From assembly GCF_030269485.1 (NCBI RefSeq), contig NZ_BSTL01000004.1, positions 310,001 through 374,000 of the forward strand: DNA of 64,000 nt, read 5' to 3'. The notes under the pieces are model-generated. The model made no database searches, was not told the origin of the DNA, and saw only the letters and a list, made by a program, of their open reading frames with translations. A program made the translations under genes and the position numbers. Shown here one piece after another: positions 16,479 to 25,396 of this stretch. The first letter of the stretch is position 1, and each line of letters begins with the position of its first letter. This stretch comes from Actinoplanes sp. NBRC 103695. Its GTDB lineage: Bacteria > Actinomycetota > Actinomycetes > Mycobacteriales > Micromonosporaceae.

Positions 16479-18071
16479 TCAGCGGATGTCGGCCACCACG
16501 CGGTCGCGGCCGGAGCGCTTCGCGGCGTAGAGGTTGCGGTCGGCCTGGGACAGCAGGGCGCTCGGGGTGCTGCGGCCCTCCGTCGCCGCGGTAACCCCGA
16601 TGCTGGTGGTCACCGGCAGCGACCCGGTCACCGCCGCCCAGGAGTGCGCCCGGATCCGCAGCCGCAACGCCTCGCAGCGCCGCGCCGCCTCGGCCAGGTC
16701 GGCGCCCGGCATGATCAGCAGGAACTCCTCGCCGCCCATCCGTGCCGCGATCGCCGGTCCGGTGGCCGCCTCGGTCAGCATCTGCGCCACCTGCACCAGC
16801 ACCGTGTCGCCGGTGCTGTGCGAGAGCGTGTCGTTGACCCGCTTGAAGTGGTCCAGGTCCACGATGGCCAGCGCCAGCGGCGTACGCCGGACGGTCGCGT
16901 CACCGATCAGGTCGGGCAGCCGCTCGTTGACGAACCGGCGGTTGTAGAGGCCGGTCAGCGCGTCCCGATGCGCCATCTCCCGGAAGTGGTCGCTGGACCG
17001 GCGCGCCTCGGTGGCCTCGAAGACGGCCTGCAGCGCCCGCGCCCGGGCCTCCCGCTGCGCCGAGTGCAACGCGGTCGACTCGGCGTGGAAGGCGCGATGC
17101 TCCACGAACGCCTCGCGGTAGCGCCCGGTGTCCGCGTACAGCAGCGCCTGCTCCTCACGCACCTGAGCGCGCACCGCGTGCAGCCCGCGCTCGTCACACA
17201 TTCGCAGCGCCGCGTCCAGCGCTTCCTGGGTCGCGTCGTGCCGGCCCGCCGCGCGCCGCGCCTCGGCCAGCGTGAGCAGGCACATGGCGAACGCGTCGCC
17301 CTCGTTGCCCAGCACCGCGGTCTGGCCGGCCTCGAGCACCGCACGCAGCGTCGCCTCGACCGCGTCGTATCGGCCGGACATCATCTCGACCCGGGCGATC
17401 GTGTCCAGCTCGTTGGCGCTGAACGGGGCGCCGCTGCTGGCCTGCACGTCGCGCATGTGCTCGATGAGCGCCCGCGCGGCCGGTTCGTCCCCCGTCTCGG
17501 ACGCGGTGTAGGCCATGTTGTTGAGGATGTACAGGGCGAGCTCGTGGTCGCCGACCGCCGTGGCCACCCGCAACGCCTCCCGGAAGCGCCGCTCCGCCTC
17601 CTCGGCGCTGCCGGTCTCGTCCAGCGCGGTCGCCAGCGACAGCAGATGCCGGGCCCGCACCACCGGCGCGACGTCGTCGGTGAGGTGCCCGACGCACTGC
17701 ACGGCGTGCGTCAGCGCGGTCGCCGAGTCGCCCACCTGCCGATAGAAGATGGCCAGCTCCCGGTGCGTCCGGGCGAGCAGGTACGGGCTGCCCTCCCGCT
17801 CCGCCCAGGCGAGCACCTGATGCGCGGCGCGGCCACCCTCCTCGGAGCGCCCCTCGCGCAGCAGCACGCCGGCGGTCAGCAGCCGGGCCCGGTTGATCAG
17901 TTCGTCGTCGCCGATCCGCTCGGCCCGGCGCTCGGCCACGGCGGCCGGCTCCGGCAGCGTCCGGAACCGCGACATCGGCCGGCCTTCGAGCTCCACCACG
18001 AGCGCGGCGATGCCCGCGCGCTCGTCCTGCTCGACGACGACGCCGGACGCCGGTGCCGCCTCCGTGGTCAC
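16479..18071 (-). CDS. TPR-containing diguanylate cyclase (GGDEF)
   Basis: 530 aa from GTG 18071; the longer frame starting in the 56-bp repeat is less likely. Residues about 45-350 are helical TPR-like repeats, a short coiled coil runs around 350-385, then a full GGDEF domain. The active-site motif GGEEF is at 446-450, with DLDHFKRVND for metal and guanine binding. No RxxD inhibitory site precedes the motif, so product inhibition is probably absent. It makes cyclic di-GMP from GTP in the cytoplasm, with the TPR part as sensor or partner platform. It lies just downstream of two 56-bp repeat units. Confidence 0.92.
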   Translation of the reverse strand: MTTEAAPASGVVVEQDERAGIAALVVELEGRPMSRFRTLPEPAAVAERRAERIGDDELINRARLLTAGVLLREGRSEEGGRAAHQVLAWAEREGSPYLLARTHRELAIFYRQVGDSATALTHAVQCVGHLTDDVAPVVRARHLLSLATALDETGSAEEAERRFREALRVATAVGDHELALYILNNMAYTASETGDEPAARALIEHMRDVQASSGAPFSANELDTIARVEMMSGRYDAVEATLRAVLEAGQTAVLGNEGDAFAMCLLTLAEARRAAGRHDATQEALDAALRMCDERGLHAVRAQVREEQALLYADTGRYREAFVEHRAFHAESTALHSAQREARARALQAVFEATEARRSSDHFREMAHRDALTGLYNRRFVNERLPDLIGDATVRRTPLALAIVDLDHFKRVNDTLSHSTGDTVLVQVAQMLTEAATGPAIAARMGGEEFLLIMPGADLAEAARRCEALRLRIRAHSWAAVTGSLPVTTSIGVTAATEGRSTPSALLSQADRNLYAAKRSGRDRVVADIR

Positions 18072-18165
18072 TGGGCCTCTGCTTTCCCCGCTGCCGATCC
18101 GTGTCTGCCCACGATGCTCGCGCCCGGGGTGACACGCCGGTGCCGGCGGGGAGCAAACAGGTTGC

Positions 18166-18262
18166 GGTGCCCCTTTGCTCTGCTTACCTATACGCACCAC
18201 TGGTCGCGCGACAGCTGGTCGGGTGCCCCTTTGCTCTGCTTACGTATACGCATCACCGCGTG
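18166..18262 (-). repeat. 56-bp repeat family, two units
   Basis: On the minus strand, GTGCGTATAGGTAAGCAGAG is followed by CAAAGGGGCAC; the upstream unit reads GCGTATACGTAAGCAGAGC. The GTAAGCAGAGC cores are 56 bp apart (18177 and 18233). It is the same family as the array at 21261, in the same orientation relative to the downstream gene. Confidence 0.7.
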
Positions 18263-18266
18263 GCGG

Positions 18267-19325
18267 TCAGGCCTCGGCGAATCTGCGGGACAGGGCGTGG
18301 AACGCGAGCTTCGGCTCCCAGCGCCAGCCCGCGGCCGGGTCCGAGTCGTCCGCCCAGATCGTCTTCACGATGCTGTAGCTCGCCAGGTCCAGGTCGAAGC
18401 GGGGGTCGGGGCGGTGCGGTGCGTCGGGCGTGACGAAGTCGTAGACGGTGGCCGTGTGCAGGCCCATCGCGGCGAAGCGGTCGAACTGGCGCACCACGTG
18501 GCGCGCCTGCGTGCGTTCGCTGCGGACCAGGCCGCCGACGATCTCGGGCGGCTCCTTCGTGTAGTCGACGACGTCCCAGCCGAGGCCGCCGTCGGCCTCC
18601 GCGCCCTCGTAGGTGCAGCAGCCGAACTCGGTGACCGCGACCGGCTTGCCGAGGCGGGTCAGCGACGCCAGGTCACGCTCCGGCCGGTCGCCGTAGTAGT
18701 TGGCGCTGACCAGGTCGAACAGTGACCAGTCGACCTCCTCGTCGTACGCGGCGCCGTAGGTCAGCGGGCCGTGGAACACCGACCGGCCGGCCCGGGCGGC
18801 GCGTGCGGTGAACGCGGCCAGCCGCCGCTTCATGTGCACCGGGTCGAAGTTGCCGGCGAGCAGGTTGCGCACGCGCTCCACCGCGTCGGCGCCGGGCACG
18901 ATCCCGGGTACGAACAGCACGAACTCGCAGCCGACACTCAGCACGACCCGAGCACCGTGGCGGCGCAGCCGTTCGGCGGCACGGCCCGTCTCGGCCAGGT
19001 GGTCGATGATGTCCGCGGGCGGCACGTCGCCGAGCCGCGGCTGGAGCCAGACGCGCAGACCGTGCCCGGCGGCCTCGGCCGTGGTGGCGGCGAGCCGCTC
19101 GGGGCCGGTGCCGTAGACCGCGATCGTGTCGGCGTGCAGATCACGGGCGATGGCCCGCACGTCGGCGCGCATCCGGACGCCCGGGAAGTCGCTCACGGCG
19201 TAGCAGACGCCACGATGGATCGGCCGGCGCCGGCGCGACGCCGAGGCGGGCGCCGCGCCGAGCCAGGGTGCGGCCGCCACGGCGCCGGCGGCCGCCAGGA
19301 ATTGTGCTCGGGAGAGGGAGGTCAT
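18267..19325 (-). CDS. Secreted glycoside-hydrolase-like TIM-barrel protein
   Basis: 352 aa from ATG 19325. The N-terminal signal peptide (to about residue 29, ending APASA) has SRAQFL but no twin arginine, so Sec export is more likely. The barrel carries RGVCYAVSDF on strand 1, acidic residues in SVGCEFVLF and VTEFGCCTYEGA at positions typical of clan-A glycosidase acid/base and nucleophile, and a Trp-rich WADDSD...WEPKLAF end. The exact family and substrate are not recognised. It reads toward the repeat and cyclase gene. Confidence 0.65.
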   Translation of the reverse strand: MTSLSRAQFLAAAGAVAAAPWLGAAPASASRRRRPIHRGVCYAVSDFPGVRMRADVRAIARDLHADTIAVYGTGPERLAATTAEAAGHGLRVWLQPRLGDVPPADIIDHLAETGRAAERLRRHGARVVLSVGCEFVLFVPGIVPGADAVERVRNLLAGNFDPVHMKRRLAAFTARAARAGRSVFHGPLTYGAAYDEEVDWSLFDLVSANYYGDRPERDLASLTRLGKPVAVTEFGCCTYEGAEADGGLGWDVVDYTKEPPEIVGGLVRSERTQARHVVRQFDRFAAMGLHTATVYDFVTPDAPHRPDPRFDLDLASYSIVKTIWADDSDPAAGWRWEPKLAFHALSRRFAEA

Positions 19326-19403
19326 GTGCCTGAGTCTCGGTGGCGACGGCCGTCCCCGGCGACGGCCATCGGTCGACGACCCGCCGACCATCGTCGTGAC
19401 CCC

Positions 19404-19653
19404 CTAGCCCCAGGTAGCGGGCCCGGCCGCCATCGAGCCCCCGACGTGCAGGCCGTACCGGTCGTGGTGCCTCCCGGCCGGGCGACTCCGTCGCCGCCTT
19501 GCTCCAGCCGTAGTAGGAGTCGGGGCGGGCCGGCACGTCGTCGGGCAGCCCGCCGGGGCCGGCGTCGGAGCGGTCGTAGTGACCGGCGGCGTGGTTGCTG
19601 GAGGCGAGCACGACGCGGGGCACGCCGGTGCCCGGGCGGGGATGGTCCGACTG
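19404..19653 (-). pseudogene. NAD-dependent epimerase/dehydrogenase remnant
   Basis: The minus strand encodes an unmistakable SDR-epimerase segment: PRVVLASSNHAAGHY, then DDVPARPDSYYGWSKAA, with the catalytic YxxxK as YYGWSK. A frameshift near 19495 moves the continuation (RHHDRYGLHV) to another frame, which stops at 19404. The Rossmann GxxGxxG half and the C-terminal substrate domain are gone. Closest in pattern to uronate dehydrogenase-type enzymes. Confidence 0.7.
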
Positions 19654-21180
19654 TCAGCGGTCGGTGCAGATGGGCGCCGTGCTCGCCACTTTGTCGGACG
19701 AATAGACGACGGCCACCGAGAAGCAGTAGTCGAGGCGGTCGTTCAGGCCGTACGCGATGTAGTCGGAACTGCCCGCGGGCATCTGCTGGAAGACCTTGCG
19801 TTCCTGGCCGGCGCGGCCCCCGGAGATGAGCAGCGGACCGTCCGCGCCCTTCGGGTAGACCCAGGAGATCACCACGGCGTCGCGGTTGTCGCGCAGCTTC
19901 AGCTCGGTGGGCGCGCCGTCGCTGCCGCCCTCGCCGGACGGGCTCGGCGTGACGCTGGGAGCAGCGGCGGGTGCGCTGGTCACGGTGGTCGGTGCGGCCG
20001 CGGGCGGTGGCGGGTCGCCGCGGGGGAGGGTCGCCGCCACGACGGCCGCGGCCACCCCGACCCCGGCCACGAGGACGGCGGCCAGGATGAAGGGCTGCCG
20101 GGAGCTGCCGGGTTCCGCTTTGTCCGTGCGTACGGGCAGACGACGGTCCAGATCGCCGACCGGAGCGCTGCCGACCGGTACGCGGCGGCCTGCCTCGGTG
20201 TACTCGGGGATCCGGGGCCCCGGCATCGGCAGGGGAGTGTCCGCCCGCGCGTGCCGTCCGGTCAGGTCGCCCGGCGCCTGGTGCACCTCGCTCAGATAGA
20301 GCGGCTGCTGGTAGAGCGACCCCTTCGGGTCGGTGCTGCGGTTGTCCGGCTCCGGCATGGGCGGTGGTTCCGGTGGGCTGTCCGGACGGTACGTGGTCTG
20401 CTCGGCTGTCGCGTCCGGTCCGTCCGACGGGGCGACCCGGCCGCACACGTGCTTGCCGCTGGGGGGTGCGCCGGCCAGCCGGTCGACCTGCTGCACCAGC
20501 GGATGGCCGGCGGGCAGATTGCGCGCGCACAGCTCCTGCGCCATCGCCAGGTGCTCCTGGGCCTCGACGCGCAGGCCGCACTCGCGTTCCATCACGGCCA
20601 GCCGGGCCAGCATCTTGATCCCGGCGGGCGGGGAGTCGCCGTACGCGTCGCGGTGCCGGGTCCAGGCGTCCTGGAGCCGGTCACGGGCCACCGTGCACTG
20701 TCCGGAATGGTGCTCGGCCGTGGCCAGGTCCGCCTCGGCGGCCAGCACTCGCGGCGAGTCGTCCTGGTCCACCGCCTGCAGCGCGGCCAGCAGGTCACGG
20801 TAGACCTGCGCCGCGCGGCCGTGGTGCCCGATCCGGGCCAGCACGGCGGCGTGGGTGGCGGCGGCCGCGATGGCCCGCTCGTCCCGGGCGCCGTGCAGAC
20901 GATCCTCGGCGGCGTGCGCGAAGCCGGCCCACATCTTCGCGGCGTGCGGGTCGCCGAGCGCGATCAGCACCCGGGCGTGCAGGGCGGCGGCGGTGGCGAG
21001 GTCGGGGGAGGCGCGGCGCGGGTCGGTGTCCGACTGGTCCAGCGCCACGTCGAGGACGTCGCGGGCCGCTTCCAGATCACCCGCGGAGGTCAAGCTCTGC
21101 GCGCGGGCGGTCAGTTCAGCGAGCGGCGGTGCCACGTGCCCATAGTGCTGGTCCCGACACGGTAAGTACAAGTCCTGCAT
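19654..21180 (-). CDS. TPR-like protein with membrane helix and FnIII-like extracellular domain
   Basis: 508 aa from ATG 21180. Residues about 10-250 are helical TPR-like repeats (AAALHARVLIALGD, AQVYRDLLAAL). A long Pro-rich cytoplasmic linker follows (260-360), then one transmembrane helix (about 370-390, FILAAVLVAGVGVAAAVVAA), a Pro/Ala/Ser stalk and a C-terminal fibronectin type III-like domain ending CFSVAVVYSSDKVASTAPIC. The layout suggests a surface sensor or scaffold. The TPR part resembles the one in the neighbouring cyclase. Confidence 0.75.
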   Translation of the reverse strand: MQDLYLPCRDQHYGHVAPPLAELTARAQSLTSAGDLEAARDVLDVALDQSDTDPRRASPDLATAAALHARVLIALGDPHAAKMWAGFAHAAEDRLHGARDERAIAAAATHAAVLARIGHHGRAAQVYRDLLAALQAVDQDDSPRVLAAEADLATAEHHSGQCTVARDRLQDAWTRHRDAYGDSPPAGIKMLARLAVMERECGLRVEAQEHLAMAQELCARNLPAGHPLVQQVDRLAGAPPSGKHVCGRVAPSDGPDATAEQTTYRPDSPPEPPPMPEPDNRSTDPKGSLYQQPLYLSEVHQAPGDLTGRHARADTPLPMPGPRIPEYTEAGRRVPVGSAPVGDLDRRLPVRTDKAEPGSSRQPFILAAVLVAGVGVAAAVVAATLPRGDPPPPAAAPTTVTSAPAAAPSVTPSPSGEGGSDGAPTELKLRDNRDAVVISWVYPKGADGPLLISGGRAGQERKVFQQMPAGSSDYIAYGLNDRLDYCFSVAVVYSSDKVASTAPICTDR

Positions 21181-21260
21181 CGTAACGACCGTCTGTGGCG
21201 GTCGACGGCAGGACCCACGGCTCCGGCGACGGCAGGCCACCCCGACCGGCGCTTCCTATA

Positions 21261-21440
21261 GGTAAGCAGAGCGGTGACCCTGCCCAGGGCTGGTCACCCG
21301 ACCAGCGGTGCGTATGGGTAAGCAGAGCGGTGACCCTGCCCAGGGCTGGTCACCCGACCAGCGGTGCGTATGGGTAAGCAGAGCGGTGACCCTGCCCAGG
21401 GCTGGTCACCCGACCAGCGGTGCGTATGGGTAAGCAGAGC
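21261..21440 (+). repeat. 56-bp tandem repeat array, three units plus partial fourth
   Basis: GGTAAGCAGAGC cores at 21261, 21317, 21373 and 21429. Full units are nearly identical and contain GCTGGTC-ACCC-GACCAGC and GGTGACC...GGTCACC dyads. The final copy reads on into AAAGGG and the gene at 21462. Related to 18166-18262. Confidence 0.9.
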
Positions 21441-21461
21441 AAAGGGACGGTAGAAAGAGCT

Positions 21462-22367
21462 ATGACTGTCGGCGACCTGAAGCGTGAGGTGCTGGTACGG
21501 CACCTGGAGACCTGGGCGCCGGCGGCGCTGCACAAGCGGCGCGCCACCTATGTGCACGGCGGGGCGGATGCCGACGGCGGGGCGCTGGCCGAGGCGGCGC
21601 TGCGGGTCTTCGCCGAGCAGTCCGACCTGGTGCGCGGGCGTGAGCTGACGATGGTGGCGGTCGGTGAGGATGCCGCCGGGGTCGGGCCGCGGCTCGAGGC
21701 GGTGGGGGTGGACAGCCCCGGATTCACCCTGCACGTCGTCGCTGGGCGGGTGGACGCGCGGCTGGCAGCCGTGCTGAAGGCGGTGGGTGCTGCGCGCGTA
21801 CCCCTGCTGGGTTTTATCGACGCGACAAGCGCGAGTGGGCCGCCTTCGCCGGAGTCCATGGCCGCTCTTGCCGCGGGGAAGCCCGCGGAGGCTCTGCTGG
21901 TGCTGGCGGCGGGCGCGGTGGCCGACGTGGACGCCTACCGCGCGGAGCTGCGTGATCTTGGGTTTCCGCTGGTCGCGGCGGTGGAGCTGGCGACGGGGGA
22001 GGAGCCGGGCGAGCTGCTCGTCTACGCGACGGCGCTGGGGAAGAGCCTGGAGTCTTTCAAGGAGACGCTGTGGGCCGTGGACGAGTTCGCCGGGGTGCGC
22101 TATCGCGACCCCGGCGACCCGGAACGACACTTGATCGACATCTCACTCACGCCGCACCCCGGACCGCTGCGGCGCGAGCTCCTCGCCCACCTGGAGTCCG
22201 TGGGCGAGGCGACCGTCGCTGAGCTGCGGACCTTCGCGCTGACCGAGACCGTCTACCGGGCGGCCGACGCGAGCCAGGTGCTGCAGAAGCTGGTGGCGTC
22301 GGGCGCCGTCACACGGTCACCCGACGGCGGGCGGCTCGGTGGCGACGTGACCATCCGGCCGGCGTGA
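21462..22367 (+). CDS. Hypothetical protein, weakly TcmP-like
   Basis: 301 aa from ATG 21462 (GAAAGAG upstream). An in-frame ATG at 21426 would begin inside the 56-bp repeat and add MGKQSKG. The N-terminus (LKREVLVRHLETWAPAAL, TYVHGGADADG, ALAEAALRVFAE) has the layout of three-Cys-motif partner (TcmP) proteins, but no catalytic motif is obvious. The C-terminal 80 residues look like a winged helix (LLAHLESVGEATVAEL, VLQKLVASGAVTR). TcmP proteins belong to a predicted mobile defence/methylation system; that assignment is weak here. Confidence 0.6.
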   Translation: MTVGDLKREVLVRHLETWAPAALHKRRATYVHGGADADGGALAEAALRVFAEQSDLVRGRELTMVAVGEDAAGVGPRLEAVGVDSPGFTLHVVAGRVDARLAAVLKAVGAARVPLLGFIDATSASGPPSPESMAALAAGKPAEALLVLAAGAVADVDAYRAELRDLGFPLVAAVELATGEEPGELLVYATALGKSLESFKETLWAVDEFAGVRYRDPGDPERHLIDISLTPHPGPLRRELLAHLESVGEATVAELRTFALTETVYRAADASQVLQKLVASGAVTRSPDGGRLGGDVTIRPA

Positions 22368-22375
22368 TCAGGCGG

Positions 22376-22552
22376 CTAGCGTGACTTGTCCTGCTTCCAG
22401 CTCAGCGGGCCGGGCAGGTCGACGCGGTGCGCGCGGGCCTTGGAGTTCCACGACCAGCGACCGATCTTGATGCTCCAGGACGAGAAACCGTTCTGGGTGA
22501 AGTTCAGGATCAGCGGGCCGAACTTCTTGCGCTGACGAAACAGGACAGGCAT
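22376..22552 (-). CDS. DUF4236-like small protein
   Basis: 58 aa from ATG 22552 with a perfect AAGGAGG. The N-terminal half has the short beta pattern of DUF4236: FRQRKKFGPL, NFTQNGFSSWSIKIG, RWSWNS. The C-terminal half is a basic tail. Function unknown. It ends 9 bp from the convergent gene and lies 68 bp downstream of the Rrf2 regulator, probably in the same transcript. Confidence 0.75.
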   Translation of the reverse strand: MPVLFRQRKKFGPLILNFTQNGFSSWSIKIGRWSWNSKARAHRVDLPGPLSWKQDKSR

Positions 22553-22620
22553 CGGAACGTCCTCCTTGGACTGTATTTCGATGCTGGTGTTCTTTCCCGC
22601 CCGGCCCGGCGGGCAAACTC

Positions 22621-23076
22621 TCAGCGTGGCTGCCAGGCGTCCGGTCGCGTCGTCAGCTTGCGGACGTGCGCGGGCATCCGGCCGCTGAGCAGCTCGGCGA
22701 GGCTGACCTCGTCGACCACCTCGCGGACCGCCGAGCGCACCGCCACCCAGAGGTTCGGCAGGTTCTCGGCGGCGCCCGCGTACTTCGTCTCCTCCGGACG
22801 CATGCCGCGGACCCCGGCCAGCGGACCGTCCACAGCGCGCAGGATCTGGCCGATCGTGACGTCGCGAGGCGGCTGCGACAGCGTGTAACCGCCCTCGGCG
22901 CCACGCTGCGCACGGACCACCCCCGCGCGGCGCAGGTCGGCCAGCACCGCCTCGAGGAATTTCCGGGGCATGTCCTGGTCCTGGGCGATGGCCTGAGCGG
23001 ACATCAATGACGGATGAGCTTTCGCCAGGCTCAGAGCGGCCCGGACGGCGTAGTCGCCACGCGCTGAAATCTGCAC
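22621..23076 (-). CDS. Rrf2 family transcriptional regulator without Fe-S cysteines
   Basis: 151 aa from GTG 23076. Rrf2 fold: ISARGDYAVRAALSLA, HTH with AQAIAQDQDMPRKFLEAVLADL and the wing GAEGGYTLSQPPRDVTIGQIL. The cluster-binding region (GVRGMRPEETKYAGAAENL) has no cysteine, so it cannot hold an IscR/NsrR-type Fe-S cluster and must sense something else, or nothing. No Shine-Dalgarno; CATGAT lies six bases before the GTG, consistent with a leaderless mRNA. Confidence 0.9.
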   Translation of the reverse strand: MQISARGDYAVRAALSLAKAHPSLMSAQAIAQDQDMPRKFLEAVLADLRRAGVVRAQRGAEGGYTLSQPPRDVTIGQILRAVDGPLAGVRGMRPEETKYAGAAENLPNLWVAVRSAVREVVDEVSLAELLSGRMPAHVRKLTTRPDAWQPR

Positions 23077-23153
23077 ACATACATCATGCCGCGCTTGCTC
23101 CACCCCTGGTACGTCCACCCCTAAATCCATGGGGATATAGGGATTACACCGGG

Positions 23154-24053
23154 TTACTCGACGGCGACGCGCTGCTCCGGGACGTGGTTCCAGCCGTCGC
23201 GGACGCCGGCCCGGAACGTGCCGGGACTCTGCCCGACCTCCCGGTGGAAGAACCGGCCGAAGTTCGTCGGCTCCGGGAAACCCAGCGACCGGCCGACCTC
23301 GGCCACCGAGTCGTCGGTGCAGGCCAGCATGCGGCGCGCCTCCAGCGCGACCCGGTCGTCGACCACCTGCTTGGCGGTGCGGCCGGTGGTCGCGAGGCTG
23401 GCGCGGGTGAGCGTACGCACGGAGCAGCCGAGCTGGGCCGCGTAGTCCTCCACCCGCCGGCTGGCCGCATGGCCCTCCTCCAGCGTCCGGCGGAACCGGG
23501 CGAACGTGCGGGCCTCCGCGCTCGGCGGCGACTCGCCGTCCGGCCGGGTCAGCAGCGCCATCCGGAGCAGCAGCACGGCGAGCTCGTGGCGCAGCAGTGA
23601 GGCCGCCACCGGCCCGGGTGACAGCCGGTCGCAGTCGCCGGCGAGCCGGGCGAACCCGTCGCCGATCGTCTCCGCGTCGGTGCGCTGGAGGTCGCGGCTC
23701 GCCGTCGGGCCGGCGTCCTCCGTGGTGAGGCCGGGCAGCTGGTCGCCGGAGAGCAGCTGAGGCTCCCAGGAGACGAGCGCCGCGTCGAGGCCCTCCTGCC
23801 CGCCGAAGCGCACGGCCTGGCCGGGGCGGATCCACACCACGGTGCCCGGACGGCACTCGCGGGTGTCGAAGTCCACCTCGACGGTGCCCTGGCCGGCCGT
23901 GGTCAGGGCAAGCAGATGGTAGGGAAGGCGCTGTGGGGCCGGCTGCCGGACCGCCAGTTCGGTCTCCGGCAGCGTGCAGGCGCCGACGCCCGCCCAAGCA
24001 GGGGCGGGTGGCATGGCGGCGGGCTGCCGTGTGCGCTGGCCGATCGAGAACAT
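23154..24053 (-). CDS. AraC family transcriptional regulator
   Basis: 299 aa from ATG 24053 (GTG 24101 is possible). An N-terminal cupin-like AraC_binding domain (YHLLALTTAGQGTVEVDF, IRPGQAVRF) and a C-terminal pair of HTH motifs (VEDYAAQLGCSVRTLTRAS and VAEVGRSLGFPEPTNFGRFF, then GQSPGTFR). Typical length for a soluble sugar- or small-molecule-responsive activator. TACGGT seven bases before ATG 24053 supports that start as leaderless. No obvious target operon adjoins it; the Rrf2 gene follows in the same direction. Confidence 0.9.
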   Translation of the reverse strand: MFSIGQRTRQPAAMPPAPAWAGVGACTLPETELAVRQPAPQRLPYHLLALTTAGQGTVEVDFDTRECRPGTVVWIRPGQAVRFGGQEGLDAALVSWEPQLLSGDQLPGLTTEDAGPTASRDLQRTDAETIGDGFARLAGDCDRLSPGPVAASLLRHELAVLLLRMALLTRPDGESPPSAEARTFARFRRTLEEGHAASRRVEDYAAQLGCSVRTLTRASLATTGRTAKQVVDDRVALEARRMLACTDDSVAEVGRSLGFPEPTNFGRFFHREVGQSPGTFRAGVRDGWNHVPEQRVAVE

Positions 24054-24189
24054 CGAGGCGACCGTATCCGCTGGTGACAAGGGATGCACGTGGTACTTCA
24101 CGAATGATCGTTCTGCTGAGCGGAAACGGTTGATAACCGTACGTCTGGGCGTTTTCTGTTTTTTGCTGGAATGCCCGATTTGAGCAAAA

Positions 24190-24222
24190 GGCCCGCCCGG
24201 AGCGGCAGTCTCCGGACGGGCC
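24190..24222. terminator. Strong intrinsic terminator after the ssgB-like gene
   Basis: Arms 24190-24202 and 24210-24222 pair over 13 bp with one mismatch and a 7-base loop. On the minus strand it is followed by TTTTGCTC, so it mainly ends the gene at 24239-24670; on the plus strand CTTCTTAT follows. Confidence 0.8.
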
Positions 24223-24238
24223 CTTCTTATTCGCGTGT

Positions 24239-24670
24239 TTATCGACCGGCGAGAAGCCGGTTCACCGCCGCATCCACATCCAGGTGGTCGGATTCCCGTC
24301 CCCGTGGCACCACCACATAGGTGCGCCGGAGGAACCGGACCAGAACACTGCGTGGCACTTCGAACAACGCGTTACCGTCCGGGGATGACAGCGCCAACGC
24401 GACGAAGTCACCCCTCGGCGTGGCCCACGGCCACACCCGGACATCGCCGATCCCGGCCGGCTCATCGAGCCCGGTGACCAGCAGTTCACGCGCGAAGGAC
24501 CAGCTCACGGCTTCCCCACCGGCTGATTCCGCGTGGAACAAAACATGGACCGCATAAGGATCCGCGGGATCGTAACGGAGACTGGCGCGCACGGGCAGAG
24601 CCGTCGCGTCAGGCGCTACGAGCCGCAGCGAGGTCTCTACCTCGACGGTCGTCGGTCGAATGGTACTCAT
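24239..24670 (-). CDS. ssgB: SsgA/SsgB family sporulation and cell division regulator
   Basis: 143 aa from ATG 24670 with a GGGGGGAG ribosome site. It matches the SsgA-like proteins found only in morphologically complex actinobacteria: SLRLVAPDATALPVRASLRY, DPADPYAVHVLFHAE, VSWSFARELLVTGLDEPAGIGDVRVWP and LALSSPDGNALFEVP. SsgB recruits FtsZ to future sporulation septa. The length and start of the core match SsgB best among the paralogues, so the symbol is a reasoned guess. Confidence 0.85.
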   Translation of the reverse strand: MSTIRPTTVEVETSLRLVAPDATALPVRASLRYDPADPYAVHVLFHAESAGGEAVSWSFARELLVTGLDEPAGIGDVRVWPWATPRGDFVALALSSPDGNALFEVPRSVLVRFLRRTYVVVPRGRESDHLDVDAAVNRLLAGR

Positions 24671-24945
24671 GGACGAACTCCCCCCGGCACCGCTGCGAGG
24701 TCGGTAACCCCGCGTTTCCCATACTCAGGTGATCCCTGTCATTACGCTCCGCCATACGCTGATCTCACCCAGTAGTGGGAAGGCGGTTCCGAAACCCGCT
24801 CTCGTCGGGCCGAAAGGCGCTATCTTGACCCGTTCTACCCAAGTACTCGGTTCCGCCCGGTGTCGGGTGGTCCAGCCGTTGACTTACTCCGGTAACGTCC
24901 ATTCCTCCCGGGTAGTGACGGGGCTCCGGAACACTGGGGGATGAA

Positions 24946-25353
24946 TTGACCGCGAAACCGGACGAGCAGGGCCAGTCAGTGGGAGTTCTGGACAGAATCC
25001 GCTCCACCGCCGCCGGCAGGCACGCGTTGAAGGTCGGCGTCGGCATCTTCGGCGGACTCGTCGTCGCCATCGGTATCGTGCTCATCCCGTTCCCCGGTCC
25101 CGGCTGGGCGATCGTCATCCTCGGCCTGGCGATCTGGGCGATCGAGTTCGCCTGGGCCAAGAACCTGCTCACCTTCACCAAGCGCCACGTGCAGTCGTGG
25201 ACCCACTGGATCGCCCGCCAGTCATGGCCGGTCCGTTGCGTCGTCGGACTGGTCGGCATGATCTTCGTGAGCGCGGTCGTCTACTTCTCCGTACGCCTGA
25301 GCTTCGGCATCGACCTCATTCAGGTGGCGCGCGACTGGCTCGCCCGACCCTGA
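24946..25353 (+). CDS. TIGR02611 family membrane protein
   Basis: 135 aa from TTG 24946 behind GGGGGATGA (GTG 24979 is the alternative). Three hydrophobic segments: about 30-50 (VGVGIFGGLVVAIGIVLIPF), 52-70 (PGWAIVILGLAIWAIEFAW) and 100-120. The PFPGPGW turn between the first two is the hallmark of this actinobacterial family. Function unknown. Divergent from ssgB across 275 bp; that region has no gene but presumably holds both promoters. Confidence 0.85.
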   Translation: MTAKPDEQGQSVGVLDRIRSTAAGRHALKVGVGIFGGLVVAIGIVLIPFPGPGWAIVILGLAIWAIEFAWAKNLLTFTKRHVQSWTHWIARQSWPVRCVVGLVGMIFVSAVVYFSVRLSFGIDLIQVARDWLARP

Positions 25354-25396
25354 TTCGCTCTGTCGTCCGGAGGTCCGGTACAGTCTGTTGCGTCCC

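Noticed and set aside
21261-21440. Possible CRISPR array
   Set aside because: The units are contiguous 56-bp tandem repeats without variable spacers, and no cas genes are present.
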